Part shown: piece by piece, positions 1-10,739 of the stretch
Layout: each line of letters opens with the position of its first letter
Numbering within the stretch: the first letter of the stretch is position 1
Assembly: GCA_020284085.1 (NCBI GenBank)
Contig: JACEVL010000484.1
Location: forward strand, 124,001 to 188,000
DNA length: 64,000 nt
Source: Aporrectodea caliginosa
Taxonomy: Eukaryota; Annelida; Clitellata; Crassiclitellata; Lumbricidae
Direction: 5' to 3'
Made by a program: the position numbers and the translations under genes
Notes under the pieces: model-generated
Told to the model about the DNA's origin: nothing
The model's database searches: none
The model's input: the letters and a program-made list of their open reading frames with translations, nothing else

Positions 1-690
1 TGGGCGTCACATTGGACCGAGAGCTCTCCTTTGCTCCCCATATCAACCTCCTTAGCCGTGACTGCTTCTACCAATTGCGTCAGCTTCGCACTGTCGCCCG
101 CTCACTCACTGCTACTGCTGCTTCCACTCTTGTCCATGCCTTTGTCACAACCAGACTTGATTACTGTTGTTCACTTTATGCTGGCCTCCCGGCTGTTCGA
201 CTGGGGTGCTTGGATCGGATCCTGCGTTCTGCTGCCCGCCTTATTGGCCGCATACCAAAATATGGCCATATCTCTGGATACATGCTCGACGTTCTCCACT
301 GGCTCCCCTCTGAGCAGCGGATTGCGTACAGAACAGCTGCCCTAGTCTGGCGCTGCTTACTAGGTTTCGCTCCTGCCTATCTTCGTGAGCTCTGCTGCCC
401 TGTCCTTAGTGCTAGGGGATTTCGATCCCTCCGCTCATCTGACCAGGGACTCCTACTTGTCCCTTTTGCTCGAACCTCCACTATGCAGAATCGTGCTTTC
501 TCGGTGGGGGCCCTCGACCTGGAATGGCCTTCCTCTGGAACTTCGCCTTGTCCCTAGGACCTTCTCTCCCACGTTCTTTTCTCACCTTAAAACTGTTCTT
601 TTTGGCCGTGCTGGAGTCGGGAGCGCCTCTGAGTAGTTTCCTTGAAGGGGCGCTATACAAATGTTCGGTATGAATGAATGAATGAATAAT
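1..690 (+). mobile_element. L2/CR1-like LINE 3' end (family A), 5' truncated
   Basis: C-terminal part of a LINE reverse transcriptase, entering from the left edge. Frame 3 (12-505) shows the family signature LDYCCSLYAGLP, SAARLIG, LHWLPSEQRI and NRAFSV; the frame then shifts near 505-512 and continues in frame 1 to 636 with GPSTWNGLPLELRL and a final LKTVLFGRAGVGSASE. The 3' UTR is only about 30 bases (GGCGCTATACAAATG) and ends in a (GAAT)n tail at 672-688. The shift makes it a dead copy. The same 3' end recurs at 8960-9227 and 40150-40850, and inverted at 7390-7553. It lies downstream of exon 7 of the host gene. Confidence 0.85.
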
Positions 691-827
691 TAATTATAAG
701 CTACATAGCAAAAGTGGAGTATGCACTCCTTGCTGATTAAGATCCTACAAATGAAAAGATTCGCAAGTTTTCTGTGCAGTTTGTGTAGAAACTATTTTAT
801 TGAATAGACTCACACAGACTACATTAC

Positions 828-928
828 CTGTGAAAGTCCTCATAGTTTAAGACGTCATTTCCCTTACGACCAAAAAAGTGAACAGTCAAAGTTGTATCAT
901 TCAATGGCAGCTCTCCATTTCTTCCACG
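828..928 (-). CDS. MICU-like exon 7 (HFFG block)
   Basis: Minus-strand exon bounded by acceptor GGTGTAG and donor GTAATG; 101 nt, entering in phase 0 and leaving in phase 2. It encodes a 33-residue stretch containing NDTTLTVHFFGRKG and LNYEDFH, the conserved segment that follows the first EF hand in MICU2/3 proteins and starts the helix leading to the family's FMDNLQTE motif, which would be in the next exon to the left. Frame and phase agree with exon 6, although the intron between them is nearly 33 kb. A hAT MITE lies 178 bases upstream and a LINE tail 140 bases downstream. Splicing across the 33 kb is inferred. Confidence 0.88.
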
Positions 929-1105
929 CTACACCAAAGAAAAATAATACACTCAAACTTAACAAACACATCACAGGTAACAATTAAATGTTTCTAGCAT
1001 GAAGTTTCCAAGAATTACCATGAATCCAGAGATATTTTCATTAACAAGAACTAGAATAACAATGAAAAGTAATTCCAGAACTAAAACTGAAAAATTTACT
1101 TACAA

Positions 1106-1456
1106 CAGGGGTGTCAAAGAGCCAGCCCGCAGGCCATTTCTTGCCCGCTGACGATGTCTTTCTGGCCCACACAGAGCCTTACCTAAAGACTACACAATAT
1201 GAGAATAAAAGTTCTGATTTGTCATTTTTAAGGCTTCATGAGTTGTGATGTTCCATATTGAAGATCAAAATTAAGATTTTTTAAGCCTAATTTGACTGTT
1301 TGTATGCTAAAAATGCACCATTTATGATTTAGTTTTGCACCAAGCCCTCTCCAAAATCTCAACCCCCATTTTCCTCAGGCGCCTTCGGCACCCTGGTCCG
1401 CCACTTGCTGGAAAATGTTGCCACTGGCCGCCATTAAGAAAGGTTTGACACCCCTG
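1106..1456. mobile_element. hAT-type MITE, 351 bp
   Basis: Both ends carry the 13 bp terminal inverted repeat CAGGGGTGTCAAA. Flanks form an 8 bp target duplication with one mismatch (acttacaa / acttacac). No transposase inside. The 'CAGGGGTGTCAAA' end is typical of hAT elements. Confidence 0.9.
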
Positions 1457-2169
1457 ACTTACACAATTATCATGGCTGCATAAGTAGCCAGTACATAAAC
1501 CTGTTAAAAAATTCAAGTCATCATTTTTGTGTTCAACAGGTCTTCCACGATTTGTCTTAACATCTAGTTTTTGCTATAACCCTTGAACTCAGAAAACAAT
1601 AACATCCCAAAACTTTTATATTGAACTTGGCATCTAATCTAATCTATAGCACTTTTATCATAATGTTCAAAATATCAGTCAATGGTCACTTAGAGTTTAA
1701 TCACAGTCAAAACTCACAATTCATTGGAAAAGCCAGGAGGTCGAAATCCAACAAATCAGAGAAACCAGAAGCCAGCTATGGTGCATATTCAAGTAGAAAG
1801 ACACGAGTCTCAAGGATTGAAAGAATGAACTGATTTGAGCAGCAAATTCTAGAGCCTCGGATTCGTTACCGAGAAACCTCAAGAGCCCCAGACTGTTCAG
1901 GTGCAGGGCACGTCAACAGTCACAACAGAATCAATTGATCAATGGCTATTTGTATGAAGAGTGAGCACGGAACAGACTTGGTTAAACTGTAGTACTCTCT
2001 CAACAATAAGGCAGATTTTGAAATGGGTTCTTTGTTAAATGGGCAGCCAGTGCAATAAATGCAATATGGGCATAATATTTGGGGGTCTTTGCTATGGCCC
2101 TGGCAAGAGAGTCTTGATCCAATTGTAAGTTATGCAGATTTACCTAAATCATACCAGTGAGAACTGAGT
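1457..2169. other. Intron 6 sequence, nothing recognised
   Basis: AT-rich intron sequence with short chance ORFs only; I see no repeat ends, RNA gene or exon-like signal. Confidence 0.5.
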
Positions 2170-2400
2170 TACATTAGTCTAGTCTGCTGGAAACCAAAGC
2201 ATTAGCCAATAGAATTACGATAGTATGAAGTAAATGACAAGATCTGATTTTATGAATCTCCCATATGTGAAATTTAGCTGATCTGCATAAAGCCATGATA
2301 TGGTCAGAAAATGAAATGGTGGAGTCAAACATCGCACCAAAACTGTGTGTCCAATCAGCGCAACTGAAGAGAACAACTGAACAGATGAAAGCCAATCAAA
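2170..2400 (-). pseudogene. LINE reverse transcriptase relic
   Basis: Minus-strand reading shows SFSDHIMALCRSAKFH and LVSSRLD, the connection region of CR1/L2-type reverse transcriptases just after the catalytic palm (compare the SFSDH... and SSRLDY strings of the other copies in this window). Short, decayed, no ends visible. Confidence 0.6.
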
Positions 2401-2817
2401 TTCGCAAGTTGTTGGCTTGTTGCCAGAAGAAGAAATTCAGTTTTAGAAGGACACAGAAGTTTATTCCTAGCCATCTACGACTGAACATAGCCACAAACAA
2501 TAGCCAACAATTGGAAAGCAGGATTAACATAACACAACATAAGTGAGAACTTGTAAAGTGCACCTTCTTGAAAACTCATCAGAGTGCCGCTGACCAATCA
2601 AACAGAAGAGACTTCAAACACTTGCGGAATAAGGAAGGTGACAGACTGATTAGCTCACTTGTGATTTTAAGAGGAAGACTATTCCAGGATAGAGAGCTAA
2701 CAATAGCAAAACTTCTGTGTTGGGTAGTGGACGACCTACCCCAAGGGATGACCAGGATACCATGTGCAGCCGATTGGAGGAGCCTGTAACCAGGAATAGA
2801 TGAGGCAGAGATACACA

Positions 2818-3587
2818 CAGGGGCGGAGACTTAGGGGGGACAGGGGACGGTCCCCCAAACTTGAGGTGGGGGGGGGACGGAGCTGCTTATATCCCCCCCA
2901 ATATTTCTGAAATATTTAATAAATATAATAATAATAAGCTATGAGTGACAGCTGGTTCTTATCAGCAATTAAATAATAGAGCAACTTTGTTCAGATGACA
3001 ACTTAAAATGCTACCATTACAGTGTGGAAATTCAAAAAAATTTAAATAGGGAGGGGCACATCCCCTCCCCAAACCCCTCCCCAAACTCAAACACGACTCA
3101 AACTACATGTAAGCTACGAGTGACAGCTGGTTCCTATCAGCAGTCAAATTATAGAGCAATTTTTTTCAAATGACAGCTTAAAATGCTACCATTACAGTGT
3201 GAAAATTAAAAAAAATTAAATAGGGGAGGGGGCACATCCCTCCCCAAACCTCTCCCCAAACTCAAACACGACTCAAAACTACATGTAAGCTACGAGTGAC
3301 AGCTGGTTCCTATCAGCAGTCAAATTATAGAGCAATTTTTTTTCAAATGACAGCTAAATTAAATAGGGGAGGGGCACTTCCCCTCCCCAAACTCAAACAC
3401 GACTCAAACTACATATAAGCTACGAGTGACAGCTGGTTCCTATCAGCACTCAAATTATAGAGCAATTTTTTCAAATGACAGCTTAAAATGCCACCATTAC
3501 AGTGTGGAAATTCAAAAAAAATTAAATAGGGGAAGGGCACATCCCCTCCCAAACCCTCCCCTGCTTGCGCCAGCGATATCATCCTGC
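2818..3587. mobile_element. Insert with hAT-like left end inside a LINE
   Basis: Begins CAGGGGCGGAGACTTAGGGG, a hAT-style end related to the small element at 26389-26522, and interrupts the minus-strand LINE. The right end is not clear: GCTTGCGCCAGCG near 3562-3574 is a possible degenerate partner. Instead of 8 bases, the flanking direct repeat is about 50-60 bases (2767-2817 and 3588-3637), too long for a normal hAT target duplication. The interior is mostly a tandem array. Confidence 0.55.
2936..3587. repeat. ~175 bp tandem repeat, four units
   Basis: Units start at the string GAGTGACAGCTGG near 2943, 3118, 3294 and 3424. Spacing is 175, 176 and 130 bases; the third unit carries a deletion of about 45 bases. 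Each unit ends in a short GC hairpin (GGGAGGGG ... CCCCTCCC). Not a CRISPR array: units are long, there are no unique spacers, and the context is a eukaryotic transposon. Confidence 0.85.
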
Positions 3588-3971
3588 AGCCGATTGGAGG
3601 AGCCTCTAACCAGGAATAGATGAGGCAGAGATACACAGAAATCTAAGATAGGATGGGGCAGTTCCCACTACACAATTTCACATGAGAGGTAGAATCTTAT
3701 ATTCAATGCGTTGAGGTATAGGCATTGGCAACCAGCGCAGAGCAAGAGATATGGCCAAATTTGGGATGCCACCGATCAGATGAGCAAGCATATAGAACAG
3801 ATTGCAAATTTTCAGAGTTGCTCCATCCGGATAAAATAGCATTGCTAAAGTCATTTCTAGAGGAGACAAAGGCATGGATCACTGCAGAGGCAGCTTGTGT
3901 GTTAAGCGATTGTCGCACAGCGCAAATCTGATGAAGAAGATAAAAGCTTGCTCGACTGACATTGTTTACAT

Positions 3972-4100
3972 CAGCGCTTCCCAAACTTTCCAGTTTCATG
4001 AATCTGCAGGAATTTTCCCACTGCAGTTCGACCAGTGCCAAATTTATGAATTATTTCTCTTTTTCAATCACCTAAAATCCTAAATTCCTCAAAATCACAC
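3972..4100 (+). mobile_element. hAT left end, partner end not found
   Basis: Starts with CAGCGCTTCCCAAACTTT, nearly the same end as the 25361-31233 hAT, and interrupts the LINE reading frame at DVNN. Preceding 8 bases are gtttacat. I found no matching right end downstream, so the right boundary is arbitrary. Confidence 0.5.
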
Positions 4101-4589
4101 ACACAAAATCAACTTCTAGCCACAATAACAATTACATCTATTATTATCTTCCATATCTGGTTGCAGATTCCACCTCTGTCACGTCACACAAGGCAACTTG
4201 GTTGTTCCACTGGCACTAACTTCTACGGTCCACCACAGAAGATTGTTTTACTGTGATCAGCACGGTGGGGGTTTGCAGGTTAACAGGCTAGGAATTGACT
4301 CCAGTCAGTAATAATCAAGCTAATCCGCCTCAGGTACCTTCCTAATGACTACCCAACATTTGAGCAACTTTGTCTTGAAGCCGACACCCATCTTTTCTCT
4401 GCGATCCTGATGAATGCCTTGAAAGTAAGTGTCACCTTTTGAAAGTGTCATCTTATGCAAGTAAGTGTCACCTTATGCAAGTAGGGCCACTTACTGCATA
4501 GGTTACTTCCACCAAAAAAGTCTCAGCAATATACCCTGTGACCGTGATTGCATAACCGTTCCCTACCTCATGTAGATAATCTACAGCGC

Positions 4590-4707
4590 AAGACTTTTAT
4601 AGTTAGAATGTTGTATTCGTATTGACAGGCGATTGTTATTAAGACATAAGTACACCAGAGTGCTGTTATGCAATTGGCTTAATAAAGAATATACTTACTT
4701 ACAATCT
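4590..4707 (+). mobile_element. LINE 3' UTR tail (family B)
   Basis: Matches the end of the 38985-39780 LINE: CACCAGAGTGNTG..., then AATAAAGAATATACTTACTTAC. Only the untranslated 3' end remains. Confidence 0.65.
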
Positions 4708-5332
4708 TAACTTGCTTCTTGTAGAGTCAGCTAAATTCATTCTAACTTGATGGCCAAGTTTTATTTCTCGACTGATCAATTAATCTTACAACTTAATCAA
4801 AGAATCGCGCAGTTTTCTTCTTCTCATCAATCTACAGTTATGACAGCAGTAGTCAACAGATCACCCTGCTCAACATTTTTTAATCTCTCTGCTCCATGCG
4901 TTGTGATTGGATTAGCGTCTTTGGTCACCATAACAACGTTCCAAAAATAGCTGATCACGTGTCCTTCGGTTGATCATCCAAATGGGTCATTTCTATACTT
5001 AGACGTTTTATTTTATAGTGCCACTCATTGTAACTAAACGCCGCTATTAATTATCTAGCTTATTCTATCCTATAGATATTAATTAATCAGTTTAACTAGA
5101 CATTTGATAAGATTTATATCACTACCACCACTTCAAGAGCAAACTAATGATTGGATCTATATGCACTAGCCTACATGATGCTAAATGTCAGTAAAACATA
5201 TATATGTACATATATATATATAAACATATATAATTATATATATATATTTTATATGCATAACATCTATATATATATAAAAAAAACACATATGTATAACATA
5301 TAGCTATGCAAAACTGTGGGTGTTCAATAGTG
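4708..5332. other. Intron 6 sequence with TA-rich tract
   Basis: No gene seen. A run of TATATA-rich sequence lies at 5198-5280. The short ORFs here are low-complexity readings. Confidence 0.5.
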
Positions 5333-6953
5333 CAGGGGTGTAACGAGTGGGGGGGCCTGGGGGGGCCTGGCCCCCCCACTTTTTTTATCAGGGGGGCCTA
5401 ATATGAGAACGGACCCCCCACTTTTTATGAGAGGGCCCTCCCACTTTTTTGAGAAAAGAGAGGAAAAGTGGTCCTTAAAATCTTTCCAAAAAAGAGCTAA
5501 GCCACAGTAAAGAGCAAAGCGACAGTTGGAAATAGCTGTTGAGGTCGAATATAGTTTACTTCCATTATTTTATTACAGCCTTTTAATTGGAGTGTCTCTG
5601 AAATCTTGTCTTGTTGATCGATCTCTTTATTGATCAGTTTCGATCTCTTGTAAAAAAGAGAACAGATATGCATTTCGAGAGCATTTGGCGTGATGTGGAA
5701 GTTCGCAGAGGTCGTTTTAATGGTGCTGAGGCAAAACTTCCTAGAATGCGCCACGCTCCTATGCGCTTCGAGGATGGAAGTCGTGCAGTTGAATTTGAAT
5801 CTGTTGACCAGTAGGCTACTTCAGAGTACAGTACTACTTGGTGTTAGATAAAGTCACTGCTAGTATATGTGAACGGTTTGAATCATCCGCATGGAAAATA
5901 ATGCACTGTATGGAGACAGTGTTGGTTCAGAGCTGCCGTGGAGAAGAACCCCTTCTGCGTGACATTGAAAGTATCTTGATGCATGCTTCTGGAGACTTGG
6001 ACAAAGATCTTGTGGGGCAGCTATCGCAGCTTCGGAACATCCCAATGTCAACAGAGGAACGCAATGGCATGACATCATTTTCAGACATTTTGAAGCTGCT
6101 GAAGAAGGAACGTGCGCTCCTACGTCTCCTACCGCAAGTTGTAAAACTTGTGAAGTTAGTCTGCATACTTCCCTGTTCGACTGCAACACCTGAACGATCG
6201 TTTAGCCAGTTGCGTCGAATCAAGAACTACATGCGGTCCACAGTGACTCAGGAAAGACTCAATCATACAATGATTGCAGCTGTTCACTGTGACAAACTTG
6301 AAAACATCGACATCAACAAAGTCATGAACGAATTTATTATGCGAAACGAACATCGACGTGCAACGTTTGCAAAATTGCAATAACATGTAAACAAAGGTCC
6401 AAAGCTAGACTACAAATGGACATTGTAGACTACAAGTCTTCAGAATGTTTAGATGCCTATATCGTCGCTACGGTCGCTTGCCATTCCACTAATCTAGGGA
6501 TATGTCCAAATTGAGATATTCCCATTTTTTGTTTCAAATGTGTACATCAAATAATTCACAATTTCACATCAATTTTTAAGAGTCAAGACTTGCCGTACAG
6601 AAGTCGGCTGCATTAGTAATAGTACTTAAACTCTAATAGACTCAATGATCCTACGATAATCCTATAACTCTACGATATTTCCGTCTTTTTCTCTGTTGTA
6701 TTTTCATATCCCGTCTGACACGTCTTCACTCTATTTTCACCCAATTTCACCCATTTATACTCTAATTAGAGGATTAATTTGGGACTTTTGAAGCTGCCCC
6801 ATTTGTTACTAAGGCTCCCCAGGGCCCCCCCACTTGGGGGGCCTTGTGAAAAACTGGGGGGGCCCTTTAAAAAAATTTTTGGCGCTTCGCGCCAAATAAA
6901 TCCACTACATCCTATTTAGGCCCCCCACTTTTCTAAACCTCGTTACACCCCTG
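5333..6953 (+). mobile_element. hAT element with ZMYM1-like transposase, 1621 bp
   Basis: Perfect 15 bp terminal inverted repeats (CAGGGGTGTAACGAG at the left, its complement at the right) and a perfect 8 bp target duplication caatagtg at 5325-5332 and 6954-6961. Subterminal G/C runs (GGGGGGCC) form complementary arms. The interior keeps the C-terminal part of a transposase, so this is a shortened copy. The perfect duplication suggests a fairly recent insertion. Confidence 0.95.
5605..6383 (+). pseudogene. hAT transposase C-terminus, ZMYM1-like
   Basis: Two open stretches, 5611-5814 and 5838-6383, belong to one decayed transposase. The second carries the hAT dimerisation region: LPCSTATPERSFSQLRRIKN followed by a STVTQERLNH helix and a C-terminal NEFIMRNEHRRATF. 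The STATPERSFS block is the conserved family signature, and the overall look matches transposases related to zinc-finger MYM-type protein 1. A stop at 5812-5814 and the missing N-terminal zinc finger and DDE residues mean no active protein. It is the only gene-like content of the 5333-6953 element. Confidence 0.85.
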
Positions 6954-7376
6954 CAATAGTGGTATAACATTGTCAGCCCTATGGTATGAGCTTTAATCCA
7001 GGTTTAAAAATAGGCTCTGGACACGACTACCAAGCCCAGTAAATTGAGTCTTGTCAAAGCCCAATATGGGTCCGATATGGGCCCGATATGGCCTATAATT
7101 TCATTCATGTTTTTCTCAAAAAGACACAGAAACATGGCTTCTAAAATATGCTGGCCTATGTAGATCTCATAAACACTTTTCTATAATAATTATAATAATC
7201 TTGTAGCTATACAATCATACTAAATAAGGTTAATATAAGTTATCAACATCAAGCTTAATTAATATTTGATGGCGGACTATCGTGGAATATCATGCCTCCT
7301 AGCACCCACTCAACTCTGCATACCTGGTTACCAGTTGTTGGTAAATAAATAACAAAACAAGTTGCAAAGGTATCCT
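6954..7376. other. Intron 6 sequence, nothing recognised
   Basis: AT-rich, no element ends or coding signal recognised apart from the target duplication at 6954-6961. Confidence 0.45.
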
Positions 7377-7553
7377 GTCATCAATCAATCAATCAATTAA
7401 AATTTGATATAGTGCCCCTTCAAGATACCTACTCAGAGGTGCTCCCGGCCCATGCATGCCTAAACAGAACTATTTTTACAGAATAGATTAAATGTCGAGG
7501 AGTGCTCCATCTCAGTTAGGAGATGGAGCTCCAGTGGAAGGCCGTTCCAGGTG

Positions 7554-7658
7554 CAGTGCCGGCCCTAGTATATTGCCGGCCCTGTGCAGAGTGAACTGTA
7601 CGGGCCCCCAATGCCCCCATGACACAAGTCAAATTGTTTTTCATTGCTAATCATTATG

Positions 7659-7711
<53 letters not shown>

Positions 7712-8415
7712 GTGTGCTAAATAATAAACCCTAAAAATAAAATCCTCTGAAATCTAAAAGAAACAATATAAAATAATTAACAAAGGTACAGTACACAATC
7801 GCATACAACAGTGGTTTTGAAATTTTTTTGGACCAGAGACCCTTACTTTTTCTAGGCATAGCTCACGGACGCAAGTATTCAAGATGTAAACTTTCTCACT
7901 TAAAATGTAAGCAAAGTATAGCAATGTGTAACTATTTCTGGGTGCAGAAATGATTACCATTTCTGCACCCAATGTTATCTTCTGCGAAAACATATAATAT
8001 TATGTCAAAAATAACAGTCAACTGGTTTCAACTTGGTACCATTTGACTTTTTTTGACAAAAGAGAAGATTAAATTGAAACCATCACAATATTATTAGGGT
8101 GTCTTGATCATGTTAATTTTCTGTGACACTTTCAGGCCCCACAACAGGGAGCCCGAAAATATCACAGGTTTTACTGTGAGATTTTCGGGCCTCCCCACTA
8201 ATAGTGAGCCCGAAAATGTCCCATAAAGTCACAGAAAATTAAGTTTGTACCATTTGATTTTTATTTTTTATTTTTTGATAAAAAAAAATTAAATTGAAAG
8301 TATAATAGGCCTATTATTATTAGGGTGTCATGTTAATTTTCTGACATATTTGGGCCCCCCTAATGTGTGGGCCCTGTGCAATTGCACGGTTCACACAATG
8401 GTAAGGCCGATACTG
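7554..8415. mobile_element. hAT non-autonomous element inside a LINE
   Basis: Ends CAGTGCCGGCCCTAG at the left and GGCCGATACTG at the right form imperfect inverted repeats. Flanks tccaggtg and tcaggtgg differ by a one-base shift, consistent with a decayed 8 bp duplication. Removing it rejoins the WNGLPLEL region of the minus-strand LINE. Inside are GGGCCC-rich ends, the inverted motif GCCCGAAAAT and a (CA)n run at 7666-7708. Confidence 0.75.
7666..7708. repeat. (CA)n microsatellite
   Basis: Uninterrupted AC dinucleotide run inside the 7554-8415 hAT. Confidence 0.95.
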
Positions 8416-8959
8416 TCAGGTGGTCGGGCCCACAATGGAGCCCAGTGTTGCATGATGGCAGTGCCTGCGATGGGGACAAGCAAGTCACCGTGGACTGCAG
8501 AGGGAAGGGTTCGGCAACCGGTGCTGGTCGAAGCACGTCAGCTGAGTTCCTGTACATAGGCAGGCGAGTAAACAGCAAGTAAACTGTGCCAAACAAAGGC
8601 AGAGAATCTGTAATAATACATTGGGGGTATTGGGAGCCAGTCAAGTGCAGGACATCCCTCATAGTCGAACAAGTGTCCCACCCCAGTACGAACTCCAATC
8701 AAACGAGCGGCTGACTGCAGCACCTGCCCCACGTGCCCAATGAGAAGCTGCAGAAGGCCAACAAATATCGAAGTACGATCAGAAAGAAAGGAACGAAGCC
8801 ACTCAAGGGGTTTGCCAACGAGACCAAAGGAGGTTGACAGACACAGTAGGAGGATGTCATGGTTCGAGTCAAAGGCAGCACTAGCATCACAGGAGGATGA
8901 CTTGAGATTGGTCCATAGCATTAGTTTCTCTAGTTTCTCGCTGCGTTCTTGGCTGTGCT

Positions 8960-9227
8960 CCATCTTACTTGCGTGATCTTTGCAGTTACGTTGCAGACGT
9001 CGGGCGTCCTACGACGAGGGGTGAAGCTATTAAGCAGCGCCGGCTTTTTCGGTTGTGGGACCACCTGGAATGACCTCCCGGCTCTCTTTACTTGTGAGCC
9101 AACCGGCAGGGTTCTACAAGTCCCTCAAGTCTTTTTTCTTTAGTCGTGGCTGGGCCGGGCGCTTCTGAGTAGTTTCTTGAAGAGGCGCTATATAAATGTT
9201 CTGAATGAATGAATGAATGAATGAATT
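8960..9227 (+). mobile_element. LINE family A 3' end inserted into a family A LINE
   Basis: Plus-strand reading shows FGCGTTWNDLPALF and a final LFSRGWAGRASE-like end, then GGCGCTATATAAATG and a (GAAT)n tail at 9203-9227. It sits in opposite orientation between the LLLDVYN and AAFDS parts of the minus-strand copy, so it landed there by 5'-truncated target-primed insertion. Confidence 0.75.
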
Positions 9228-9629
9228 ATAGACGTCCAAGAGCAGGCGGATCAGAAGGGTCTCCGTGGAGTGATCCCTGCGGAAACCAGATTGTGAGGCA
9301 GGCAATAAACCATTCCATTTAGGTATAAACTTAATTGGCTAGCTACAATTTTATCAATAATCTTTGAAATGAATGAAACGTTTGAGATCGGTCTGAATGA
9401 GTCCAGGCCATCACATTTGTGTTCTGCTGCTGTGAGTTTCTCTCCAATGGCGACTCCTAAGATTTTCATAGAAGCTGCTCATTCCATCCCCATTACCGAC
9501 AATTGCTTTGAGAGACAGCCCTTTAAGTGGCACACAATTACTATTTATCAGGTTTTTGTTGGTTTATGTGTCGATTTTTGTGCTTTGCCCAATCAGAGAT
9601 GTGTGATTTAGATCTTCCTGTCCAGTCTT

Positions 9630-9980
9630 AATCTCTTGATCCGATTAGCAAGTATGAGTCATCCGCGTATTTCACCATACGGTTCTGAGGATGCTTTGGG
9701 TGGAGGTCCGACGACGTCCCACATTATAAACTTTTCCGAGCCAATCACCGATCCTTGGACTACACTTGCATTAACAGTTTCTACTGCCTACTACATACCA
9801 TCAAACTCATAATAATTATGTTTCCTTCCTTGCAGATAGTTTACAAACCAATTAAAGACATTGTCTGGTATATCTAGACTAGACAGTGAGTCTGCGATTG
9901 CTGAGTGCAGAATTGAATCAAAGTGCCAGATTGAATCTAACAGCAATGTATGTACCCCTAATTTTAATGCCACCAAGTTA
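9630..9980 (-). pseudogene. LINE RT fragment (family B)
   Basis: Minus strand shows FDSILHSAIADSLSSLDIPD, FNWFVNYLQGRKH, VVQGSVIG and, in another frame, MVKYADDSYLLIGS, which are the palm motifs A, B and C of a non-LTR reverse transcriptase. The same family gives the APAWWG-type C-termini at 37113-37487 (minus) and 38985-39780 (plus). Frames are broken. Confidence 0.75.
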
Positions 9981-10129
9981 CTTCTTTTTCAATCGGCCAC
10001 ATGTGACTAAACTTTATCAGGAGGTTCCTGCTAAGAACAAAGGCATTGTGGTACAAGGACACACTCAGGGTCAGGTCAATCTGCTACCTGACCATCCACA
10101 GACCTTCAAGGCACTTTGCCTATCATACT

Positions 10130-10680
10130 TAACTGCTCATGATCCACTGATGAGCCTCTATTGCCCTGGTTCTTCACCTCTTTCATCAGCTTTCTTTCTG
10201 AGTTTGCCTCCATGCTTGAGGTGTTTGCAACCTATAACTGCTAACTTGTCATCCCTGGCGACCTAACCATACATCTTGAAGATCACAGCTCTCGAGACAT
10301 GGCCCGTTTCAACGACCCCATGCAACAATTTGGTCGTCTGACTCGGCACATCTCTGAGCCAACCCACGATTTGGGTGGCTGGCTAGACATGATCAGTATG
10401 AGATAATTGCACAGTTCAGGATATCCAGGTGAAGTCTCCATCTCTCTCGGATCATGGCCTACACTCTACTACTGTTCACCGTTCTATACATGCATGTGCA
10501 GCCGTTGTGTGTTGTCAGGTCTATACGGGGCTGGAAGAACTTGGACTGGAAGGCCTTTTGAGCTGGCCTGCACGAAACTACAACAATGAAAGGCTGTTCC
10601 TCAGAAGAACTCTGCACCATCTATGAGTCTTTGATGCTATGTTGGGAATGCCTCTGATGTGGCGCTATAAAATTTGAAAT
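10130..10680 (+). pseudogene. LINE apurinic endonuclease fragment
   Basis: In shifting plus frames: VIPGDLTIHLEDHSSRDMAR (the GDxN-like endonuclease block), ISEPTHDLGGWLDMI, VKSPSLSDHG (the SDH block), then VVRSIRGWKNLDWKAF. This is the endonuclease and linker of an L2-like LINE. At 10660-10680 it passes straight into GGCGCTATAAAATTTG, a LINE 3' end, so the reverse transcriptase is missing by internal deletion. Confidence 0.75.
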
Positions 10681-10739
10681 TATAATTACCCGTACAAATA
10701 AACTTGATATGGCACCTGGGAGTATCAATACTCTGCTTC

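Larger units (their letters stand above)
2579..3971 (-). pseudogene. L2-like LINE RT C-terminus, split by an insertion
   Basis: Minus strand. From 3960 down: NNVSRASFYLLHQI, SAVIHAFVSSRNDF, PKFGHIS, LRWLPMPIPQRIEYKI, with one or more frame breaks; the reading then resumes at 2818 and runs to 2579 with RSFAIV, WNSLPLKI and FRKCLKSLLFDW. Between 3588 and 2817 a tandem-repeat-bearing insert interrupts the gene. The upstream part is cut at 3971 by a hAT end. Dead copy. Confidence 0.75.
7377..9500 (-). pseudogene. L2-like LINE (family A), minus strand, with two insertions
   Basis: Reading right to left on the minus strand: LDSFRPISNVSFISKIIDKI and QSGFRRDHSTETLLIRLLLD (9469-9230), then ASAAFDSNHDILLL, FGLVGKPLEWLRSFLSDRT and SAARLIGV (8890-8660), a C-terminal HWLP-like block to about 8540, LLVPIAGTAIMQH (8500-8430), and after a gap TWNGLPLELHLL (7553-7500) and a (TTGA)n tail at 7377-7397. 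Two gaps are explained by insertions: a hAT at 7554-8415 and a plus-strand LINE 3' end at about 8960-9227. Internal deletion of the palm second half and stops make it inactive. Confidence 0.8.

Noticed and set aside
2936..3587. Regularly spaced repeats that might suggest a CRISPR array
   Set aside because: Units of ~175 bp are adjacent with no unique spacers, the genome is eukaryotic, and no cas-like gene exists.
8350..8698. Three overlapping ORFs around 8350-8698 on both strands
   Set aside because: They run across the junction between a hAT end and an antisense LINE; the LINE reading explains the real coding content.
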